Below, in pieces: positions 56,700 to 64,000 of a stretch of DNA of 64,000 bases; within the stretch, counting starts at the first letter, position 1, and the number at the start of each line of letters is the position of its first letter. Origin of the DNA: UBA4732 sp963823075 (lineage in GTDB: Bacteria; Planctomycetota; Planctomycetia; Gemmatales; Gemmataceae); contig CAWGKE010000025.1 of assembly GCA_963823075.1 (NCBI GenBank), forward strand, positions 372,001 through 436,000. Reading direction: 5' to 3'. The translations under genes and the position numbers were made by a program. The notes below the pieces were generated by a model, which saw nothing but the letters and a program-made list of their open reading frames with translations, was not told the origin of the DNA and searched no databases.

Positions 56700-58617
56700 A
56701 TGCAAGCGCGGTTGACCCTCGAAAGCGGATCGGCCATTCCCGCCGACTGCACCCTGAACCCCGATCAACCCATCGCCCTCGGCCGCGGCCTCGACAACAC
56801 CATCGTTCTCAGCGACCGCTGCGCCTCCAAATGGCACGCGCGTATCTTCGCCGAAAGAGGCCGCTGGCTCCTCCGCGATCTGGATTCGCGCAACGGCGTC
56901 CTCGTCAACGGCCGCCGCGTGCGCGGCGAGCTGGAACTGGCCTCGGGGGCGGAGATCGGTTTCGGGGAGATTCGCTTCCGCTTCACGGCCGACCCCGTGT
57001 CTGTCGCGCCCCCGCCGTTGGAGGAGAACGGACTGCGGGCCGACGAACCGCCGCCGCTGGTCGTCCAGGAGGCCCCTCACCCCCAACCCCTCTCGCCCGA
57101 GAGGAGAGGGATGGGGGGTGAGGGGGTGGACCCGGACGACCAGACCGCTCTGCACCCCGACGAGCTGACCGCCCTGTACCGCTTCCTTTCCGGCTCCCTC
57201 GCCGAAGCGGGGCCGCACGGCCTCATCCGCCTGGCCCTGGAGGTCCTCCACCGCCAGACGCGCGCCGACATCGTCGGCTACCGCGGCCTCGACGCCAACG
57301 ACCTGCTAATGGTCCTGCCGGAACGGGAGCAGGTGGACGGCCTGCTGAGCAGCCGGATGACCCGGAAGGCGCTGGCCAACGGGGCGCCCGTCTGGCTGGA
57401 ACGCCCGGCCGACGCCGAGCTGAGCGGCGAGAGTTTGGCCGGGCTGCGCGACGCCCTGTGCGTGCCGCTCCGGGAACGCGGCGACGGCGGGGCGCGCGGC
57501 GCGGGGAGAAAGCCCGGACGAGCCGCCGCCGCTGGGCGCCCTGCACGCCTACCGCCGCAGCCGGGCCTTCACCGAGCGCGAGCTGCGGTTCTGCGAGGTG
57601 CTGGCCGGCTGCCTGGCCGGCTGCCTTCGCGGCGTCCTCGACCGCCGCGCCCTCGAAGCCGACAACTCGCGCCTCCGCCTCGGCTCGCCCGGCGGCGACG
57701 ACGCCCTGGTCGGCGACAGCCCCGCCGTCCGCCGACTCCGCGACGAGATCGCCCGCCTGGCCGACCATCCCGGCAGCATCCTCATCACCGGCGAAACCGG
57801 AGTCGGCAAGGAGCTGGTCGCTCTCGGTCTGCACCGGGCCAGCCGCCGCCGCGTCGGCCCCATGGTGACCGTCAACTGCGCCTCGCTCAACCCCAACACC
57901 GTCGTGGCCGAGTTCTTCGGTCACGCCCCCGGCGCCTATACCGGAGGCGACAAGGCCCACCCCGGCTTTTTCGAGCAGGCCGACGGCGGCACGCTGTTCC
58001 TCGACGAGGTCGGCGAGCTTTCGCCGGAAATGCAGGCGATGCTCCTCCGCGTCCTGGAGACGCACAAATTCCGGCCGATGAAGGCCGTCGAGGATTTCAC
58101 GGTGGACGTGCGCGTGCTGGCCGCCACCAACCGCGACCTGGCGCGGGAGGTGCGGATCGGCCGGTTCCGACAGGATCTCTTCTACCGCCTGACCGTGGCG
58201 ATCCAGACGCCGCCCCTGCGCGACCACGCCGAGGACGTGCCGGCCCTGGCGCTGCATTTCCTCGCCAACCTGCACAAAAGCGATCCACGCTCCGTGGAGC
58301 TGACGGAGGCGGCGCTGGAGCGTCTGCGGTCGTTTTCGTGGCCGGGCAACGTGCGCCAGTTGCGCTACGTCGTGGAGAGGGCGGCGGCCCTGAGCCGCAA
58401 CGAGCGAATCGACGCGGCCGATCTGCACCTGGACGAGGGGGCCGCCGACGCCGCGGACGAGCTGCCGCTCAAGCTGGAGGAGTTGGAGGCGTGGGCGATC
58501 CGGCGGGCGCTGCGGAGCGCGGGCGGCGAAAAGAAGCGAGCCGCCGAACTGCTCGGCATTCACCGCGAGACGCTGCTCGCCAAGGTACGCAAGTATGGGA
58601 TCGGCCAGGACGAGTAA
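56700..58617 (+). CDS. FHA-GAF-AAA+ (sigma-54 activator-like) regulator, frameshifted
   Basis: ATG 56700. FHA domain at 1-95 (RGLDNTIVLSDRCASKWHARI, LRDLDSRNGVLVNGRRV), a linker partly encoded by a repeat (57073-57125), and a GAF-like domain to about residue 300. The frame breaks in 57480-57520. The AAA+ domain has Walker A GETGVGKE, the sigma-54 contact loop GAYTGG (usual GAFTGA), Walker B GTLFLDEVGEL and VLAATNRDL. C-terminal Fis-type helix-turn-helix KKRAAELLGIHRETLLAKV. FHA implies input by Thr phosphorylation from one of the kinases. Confidence 0.87.
57073..57125. repeat. Inverted repeat embedded in the FHA-GAF linker
   Basis: CCCCTCACCCCCAACCCCTC (from 57073) pairs imperfectly with sequence ending GGGGTGAGGGG at 57125. 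It encodes PHPQPLSPERRGMGGEG. A dispersed repeat captured in frame. Confidence 0.8.
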
Positions 58618-58618
58618 A

Positions 58619-58681
58619 GGCGAGCGGCCGGCGCCAGCCGGCTGCTGGGTTGCATCAGCCGGCTGGCGCCGGCCGCTCGCC
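58619..58681. repeat. Family A palindrome, 26-bp arms, between convergent genes
   Basis: Arms 58619-58644 and 58656-58681 are perfect reverse complements. The variable triplet is CCA, matched by TGG. It starts two bases after the regulator stop codon and lies before the csrA 3' end. Confidence 0.92.
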
Positions 58682-58704
58682 AAGAAGGGCGCGGTCGGAG
58701 GGGT

Positions 58705-58923
58705 TCAGGCGAGCGGCTTGTTGACCACCACCTGGGCCGGGGCCGGATCGGCGGCGGTTTCCTTGCCGTGGATGGCGTCGAAGACTTCCTGGCGATGCAC
58801 GGGCACCTCCTTGGGAGCGACGATGCCAAGCCGCACCTTGTCGCCGCGGATCTCCACCACGGTCACGACGATGTCGTTGTTGATGACGATACTTTCGTTT
58901 TTTTTCCTGGACAGTACAAGCAT
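58705..58923 (-). CDS. csrA: Carbon storage regulator CsrA
   Basis: 72 residues from ATG 58921-58923. RNA-binding translational regulator that recognises GGA motifs in mRNA leaders. Typical sequence: MLVLSRKKNESIVINNDIVV, VRLGIVAPKEVPVHRQEVF with the RNA-contact Arg (HRQE). The C-terminal 15 residues vary as usual. Alone on its strand. Confidence 0.96.
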   Translation of the reverse strand: MLVLSRKKNESIVINNDIVVTVVEIRGDKVRLGIVAPKEVPVHRQEVFDAIHGKETAADPAPAQVVVNKPLA

Positions 58924-59218
58924 CGCCGACTATCCTTCCCTGTGTCAAGAGGTCGAAGGGAGGCTGGAAGGAACGCGTTCACGTCGCTTGACGGTCGCAC
59001 GCACAACGCGCGGGGAAAGGGACTTTCCCTCCTTTGGCTCCAGGGTGAAGTTTCGTTGGCGTGGGAGGCGGTTTTCGGCGGGAGAGATCCGCCGGAACTC
59101 GAACCCCCACCAACACTTCATCACCAATCAATGCTATCCGTCCACGGAAACGCCGTCAAGGGTCGGGCTGCGCAATCCGCGTTTTTTTCCCGGTTTGGCA
59201 CGCCCTCCCCAAGTCCTT

Positions 59219-60407
59219 TCACGATTTCGGAACACATGGCTTTTGCAGCGCCTCTCGCAACAGTGTGGCGATCCACAGCAATTCATCTTCCGTGCGGTAG
59301 AGCAGGAGCGATTTTCTGCGTCTTGTGGCCAGATGAAGCGTCAGGCGGGGAACGGCCGAGGAATCCACGTCGAGGGCGGCGATCTCGGACCGGGGCCAGG
59401 CCCTTTTACGGATTGCGCCTTGCCACATTGTTTCCTGGAGCGTGAATCGGTTTCCAGCGACCGTTAGCACCGCGCGCCGGAATCCGCACCCGAGCGCTTC
59501 CACTGCCACGCCAATCGCCAGCAAGCCCAAAAGGACCGGAAGGCAAATGCCAAGGCATGTCGGCCACACCCAAGGATGTTCGCTGCCGCTGACCACGGCC
59601 CACGCCCCGGCGAACAGGAGCGGGCCCGCTAGCAAGCCGCCAAGCGTCACCCCGGCGACAGCCCCGCGAAACCCCAGCGCAGGCAATTCGAGCATCAAGC
59701 CGTCCGCGCCGCGCGTCAACACGGCCCGGCTCTCCGGCGGCTGGTCCCAGACGTCTGGGGACGGCGTCGGATCGCGCTGATTCGCCTGCTTCAAGGCGCC
59801 CATGAGTTTGTCGGCGACCCAGGCCAGCTCGCCTTTAGGCCGTCCGAACAGGATGCCGACCGCTCGCGAGTCGCCCGTGAAGCGAATTCGGACGTGAGGA
59901 TAAGACGGCTCGTTCTTGCGAGCCATCCCGCGCCTTTCGACGACGAACTCCCTGATATCCGCGCGCCGCCAGCGGCAGCGCGACGCCCCCCAACGACCGG
60001 CGCGGGTCACGAAAACGAAAGGGCCCCGAAAGGTCACTTCGGTGCGCGTCTCGGCAAGCCGGAAGGCCACCGCCAAGAGATAGAGGCCGGCGAACCAGAA
60101 CAGTGCGAGAAAGGCCGCGACTTCGATCCCAGCCCACGCCCCCTTGAAATGCGTCCGCTCCATGAGACATTGGATGGCGAAATAGAAAACGAAGGCAAGC
60201 CAGAAGCCCGCCATGAGGAAAGGGAATTTGGGCTGCGCGTCGGAAGCCGAGCGCGGGGACGACCAGCGTCATACCGCCGTCCTTGGCATCGGTCACGACC
60301 TGGCAGTCCACCGGCTGCACCGGTGCTTTGGCCGAATTGGTCGAACGGTGGTTCATGGCTCCAGGCACATCCAGAGGCGGAAGGTGAGGCTTTGACGCCG
60401 CTGTCAT
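59219..60407 (-). CDS. Membrane protein with repeated PH-like halves, frameshifted
   Basis: Start ATG 60405-60407 (MTAASKPHLPPLDVPG). The frame breaks near 60215: VPALGFRRAAQIPF joins MAGFWLAFVFYFAIQC. Two similar halves each start with LxxPALGFR and two hydrophobic helices, followed by a beta-rich block (VTFRGPFVFVTRAGRWGASRCRW; LTVAGNRFTLQETMWQGAIRKRAW). An internal duplication is likely. Function unknown. About 396 residues. Confidence 0.7.
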
Positions 60408-60608
60408 GCTACCTGCCAATCCGTCCCGCGTCGATTTGGTTCGACGCCATTTTTGCAACCGGGGCGCCAAGCCGATTCCATGAAGGACGCCCTGGTCCGG
60501 CGGGCCGTACGACTTGACCAGCGTCACTCTGCCGCCCGCAGTCCGCGCTAAGGCGACTCCTTTCAGGTTGTGCCGTTCTGGGGAAGACGCGATGCAGCGG
60601 AGGCCGCC

Positions 60609-61438
60609 ATGATCTCCTGCGCCGGCGTGACGAAGCGCGACATCCGTCTGCACTACGACCTGGCCACGCCGTTCTACTGGCTGCTGTGGGGACCGCACAT
60701 CCATCACGGCCTGTGGGACGCGGAGGCCCCGCCGCTCGAGGCTCAGCAGCGACTCATCGAACGACTCGCATCCGCGGCGTCGATCATCGCCGACGAGCGT
60801 GTGCTGGACGTGGGCTGCGGCATGGGCGGCAGCTCCATCGAGCTGGCCAGGCGCTACGGCTGCCGCGTGACCGGCATGACGCTCAGCCCCGTTCAGCGCG
60901 CCTGGCGCGTGTCTCGGCGGCGTGGCAGGGGGCGGCCGGCCGCACGCGCTTCCTGTGCGGCGACGCCGAACGGGTCGCCTTCCCCGCGGCGAGCTTCGAT
61001 GTGGTCTGGAACGTCGAGTGCAGCGAACACTTTTTCGACAAGCCGGCCTTCTTCCGCAAGGCGGCCGGCTGGCTGCGACCGGGCGGCCGCGTCGCCCTGT
61101 GCGCCTGGCTGGCCGGCGACGGCCCCGACCCTCACGGCCTGGCCGCCGCCGTCTGCGAGAACTTCCTCTGCCCCTCGCTCGGCACGGCCGACGACTACCG
61201 CGGCTGGCTGACCGACGCCGGCCTCCGCGTGCGCACCTTCGAGGATCTGACGACTCAGGTTTCGCGCACCTGGGAGATCTGTCTCGACCGTATTCAGCGC
61301 AGCCGCGTCGGCTGGATCGCGCCGCTGGCCGGCCGGTCGATGACGCGCTTCCTCGACCACTTCGGCACGCTGCTGAACGCGTATCGCACCAGGGCGATGC
61401 GCTACGGGATGTTCGTCGCGGAGAAACCGACGCGCTGA
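60609..61438 (+). CDS. SAM-dependent methyltransferase (tocopherol/sterol MT-like), frameshifted
   Basis: ATG 60609. KRDIRLHYDLATPFYWLLWG and HHGLWD, as in gamma-tocopherol, sterol and glycine/sarcosine methyltransferases. Motif I RVLDVGCGMGGSSIELA. The frame breaks near 60903; one added base restores ARVSAAWQGAAGRTRFLCGDA. Then FDVVWNVECSEHFFDKPAFF and LRPGGRVALCAWLAG. About 276 residues. Substrate unknown. Confidence 0.83.
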
Positions 61439-61461
61439 ATCGCATTTCCAGACGGGGGGAT

Positions 61462-61534
61462 GGTTCAGCCGCGACCCGACAGGAGAGCGCGTCTCGGCGA
61501 TGCGCTCTCCTGTCGGGTCGCGGCTGAACCTTTT
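61462..61534 (+). terminator. Family B palindrome followed by TTTT, between convergent genes
   Basis: Arms 61462-61490 and 61502-61530 (29 bp, core GCCGCGACC-CGACAGGAGAGCGC) are perfect reverse complements with an 11-base loop, directly followed by TTTT. It is therefore a good intrinsic terminator for the methyltransferase gene as well as a palindrome family member. Confidence 0.88.
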
Positions 61535-61549
61535 CGCCATCTCCCCCAC

Positions 61550-64000
61550 TCACCCCCACGTCACCAACCCCGGCTCGAACGAGTTGGCCAGGTCGCCGTG
61601 GCGCGGCAGGACGCGCACCGCGAAGCCGTGCTGGCCGCTGGCGCTGCAAGGGATTGCGCCCGTGAACACCCACGTCGAGCCGCTTTCCGGGTGGCCGTTG
61701 TGCGACATCGGCACGGTGCGCGGCAGCGGGATCTCGCCGAGCGAATCCACCAGTCCGTGGAACAGCTGCACCTCCACGTCGTCCGGCTTGAACCCGCCCA
61801 GCTCGACGCGAACCTTCACCGCGAGGTCGGTCCCGACGTGCATCGGGTCGTGGCCGTTCGACTCGACGCCCAGAACGCGGATCTGCCGCCAGCCGCGCGC
61901 CAGGTCCCGGCGCCATCCCGCCAGTTCCCCGGCGCGGCGCAGGTTGTCGCCCGACAGCCGCAGGAAGCGCCTGCGCCGACGGCAGATAGCACGTCGTCAT
62001 GTACTCCGCCACCATGCGGCTGGTGTTGAACACCGGGCAGAGCGTCGTGATCGACCGCTTCATCATCCGCAGCCAGCCGCGCGGCAGGCCGTCGGAGGTT
62101 CGCGCATAGAACAGAGGGGCGATCTCCTGTTCCAGCAGGTCGTACATGGCGCGGCTCTCGACGTCGTCCTGGTAGGTCAGGTCGGTGTACTCCTCGCCGG
62201 CGCCGATGGCGAAGCCGTTCTGGCCGTCGTAGCCCTCGCACCACCAGCCGTCGAGGATGCTCAGGTTGAGGCCGCCGTTGGCGGCCGCCTTCATGCCGCT
62301 GGTGCCCGACGCCTCCAGCGGCCGCCGCGGGTTGTTCAGCCACACGTCCACGCCCTGGACCAGGTAGCGGGCCACGTTCATGTCGTAGTCTTCGATGAAG
62401 ACGATGCGGCGGCGGAACTCCGGCCGGCGGGCGAACTGCAGGATCTCGGCGATCAGCTCCTTGCCGCCGTGGTCCTTGGGGTGGGCCTTGCCGGCGAAGA
62501 GGATCTGCACCGGCCGGTCCTTGTTGTTGATGATGGCCGTCAGCCGTTCGAGGTTGCGGAAGAGCAGCGTGCCGCGCTTGTAGGTGGCGAAGCGGCGGGC
62601 AAAGCCGATCGTCAGCGCCTCGGGATCGAGCACCTCGTCGGCCCGCGCGATCTCGGCCGGCGGCGCCCCGCGGTTTTTCAGCTGCTGCTTGAGGCGGGCG
62701 CGGGCGAACGCCACCAGCCGCTCGCGGCGCCGCTCGTGCGTCCGCCACAGCTCGGCGTCGGGGATCGACTCGGCCCGCTTCCAGCCCCCACCCTGTCCTC
62801 CCCCTCCCTCCCTGCCCTCCCCCCGCGGGTGGGGGAGAGTTGGGTGGGGGGAGGGAGGGGCGTCCCAGTCGCCGCCCAGGTAGCGGTCGTAGAGCTGCGT
62901 CATGTCCGGCGACACCCAGCTGCGGCTGTGGATGCCGTTGGTGATCGAAATGATCGGCGCCTCGGCGTCCGGCAGCTCCGGCCAGATGTTCTTCCACATC
63001 TTGCGCGAGACGCCGCCGTGCAGTTTGCTGACGCCGTTGGCGACGTTGGCCAGCCGCAGGGCCAGCACCGTCATGCCGAACGGCTCGTTGTGGTCGCCTG
63101 GGTTCTGCCGGCCCAGGCCGAGGAACTCGTCGCGGCCGATCTTCAGCTGCGGCAGGATCGGCGAAAAATAGTGCTCGACCATCTGCGGCGCGAAGACGTC
63201 GTTGCCGGCCGGGACCGGCGTGTGCGTCGTGAAGACGGTCCCCGCGGCGACGGCCTCGCGCGCCGCGGCGAAGTCCACGCCGGTCTGCTCCATGAGAGCG
63301 CGGATCCGTTCGAGGCCGCAAAAGGCGCTATGGCCCTCGTTCATGTGGCAGACCGTCGGCGGCTTGCCCAGCGCCCGCAGGGCGCGGACGCCGCCGATGC
63401 CGAGGATCATCTCCTGGCGGATGCGCATGTCCACGTCGCCGCCGTAGAGGCGGGCCGTGATCGTGCGGTCCTCCGGCGAGTTCTGCGGGATGTTCGTGTC
63501 GAGCAGGTAGAGCGGAATGCGGCCGACCTGGATGCGCCAGACGCGCACCTGCACCTCGCGGCCGGGGAACGGCACGCCGACCCGCAGCGGCGTGCCGTCT
63601 TTGGCGACCTCCGGGATGAGCGGCAGGTTGAAGAAGTCGTTCTCGGGGTAGCGCTCCTGCTGCCAGCCGTCCACGGTGAGGTACTGGCGGAAGTAGCCCT
63701 CGCGGTACATCAGGCCGACGCCGACCAGCGGCAGGCCGAGGTCGCTGGCGCTCTTGAGGTGGTCGCCGCTCAGCACGCCAAGGCCGCCGGAATAGACCGG
63801 CACGCTCTCATGCAGGCCGAACTCGGCGCTGAAGTAGGCGATGCGGAAGTCGGGCGGCAGCGCGACCGGCGCGGCGCCGTTCCCATTGCGGCCGCTGGTG
63901 CAGGTTTCCTGGTACCACGTGGCGGCGGCCAGGTAGTCGTCGAAGTCGTCTTCGACGCGGTCCATGTGGGCGAGGAAGCCGTCGTCGTGGAGCAGCTGCT
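61550..64000 (-). CDS. glgP: Alpha-glucan (glycogen) phosphorylase, partial and frameshifted
   Basis: Runs off the right edge: upstream of ATG 63965 the frame stays open (LLHDDGFLAH). GT35 phosphorylase that releases glucose-1-phosphate with PLP. Seen: FRIAYFSAEFGLHESVPVYSGGLGVLSGDHLK, CHMNEGHSAF, FTTHTPVPAGNDVF, SITNGIHSRSWVSPDM, FATYKRGTLLFRN, and the PLP site EASGTSGMKAAANG. A 25-residue low-complexity insert after LGGDWDAP is encoded by a DNA repeat. The frame breaks near 61977 (YLPSAQ / RFLRLSGDNLRRAGEL) and the last part ends at 61550. Confidence 0.92.
62801..62860. repeat. GC-rich inverted repeat embedded in glgP
   Basis: Outer arms CCCCTCCCTCC (from 62801) and GGAGGGAGGGG (to 62860) with a second inner dyad around 62818-62836. 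It encodes the insert PSPHPTLPHPRGEGREGGGG, which is out of character with the enzyme and lies in a surface loop region. Confidence 0.8.

Overview
The window looks like a planctomycete chromosome, most likely Gemmataceae or a close relative. This is an inference from gene content: very high GC, several Ser/Thr kinases fused to WD40, TPR or membrane domains, an FHA-AAA+ regulator, CsrA, GYF_2 and DUF7689-type proteins, and many intergenic palindromes. No rRNA, tRNA or CRISPR array was seen.

Layout. (1) 1-4518, minus strand: an alpha-glucan/glycosyltransferase cluster with the first codons of a GH57/DUF1957 branching enzyme, two GT4 enzymes and a DUF4912-GT4 fusion. (2) 4.9-14.2 kb: accessory region with small membrane proteins, an IS110 element, a broken DinB gene, a complete ISAs1 element with target duplication, a DYG-type kinase with an unknown partner, and endonuclease IV (nfo). 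(3) 14.2-19.9 kb: the 2-oxoglutarate dehydrogenase operon sucA-sucB-lpdA. (4) 20-28.5 kb: a membrane-anchored kinase, an M2/M3-like zinc peptidase, a polyprenyl glycosylphosphotransferase, a permease and FabF. (5) 28.7-37.7 kb: two tandem paralogous kinases, one with WD40 propellers and one with TPRs that is cut in half by an IS66 element. (6) 37.8-45.4 kb: secreted paralogues, a sigma factor, an IS1202-like element, secreted and WD40 proteins, and a PilZ protein. (7) 45.5-53.5 kb: a glutamate synthase operon (LysR, gltB, ParB-like, phosphatase, gltD). (8) 53.6-64 kb: membrane proteins, methyltransferases, the FHA-AAA+ regulator, csrA, and glycogen phosphorylase running off the edge.

Two window-wide themes stand out. 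First, long perfect palindromes of at least two families sit at gene ends, mostly between convergent genes. Their arms differ between copies but stay complementary, and some have become part of coding sequence. Second, about a dozen conserved genes carry single frameshifts, many explained by one missing base. This suggests either draft-sequence indels or widespread decay. Genes of this kind are given as one span with the break noted.

The metabolic genes are linked by theme rather than position. Branching enzyme and GT4 at the left edge and phosphorylase at the right edge belong to alpha-glucan metabolism. The suc/lpd operon makes succinyl-CoA from 2-oxoglutarate, the same metabolite that glutamate synthase consumes.
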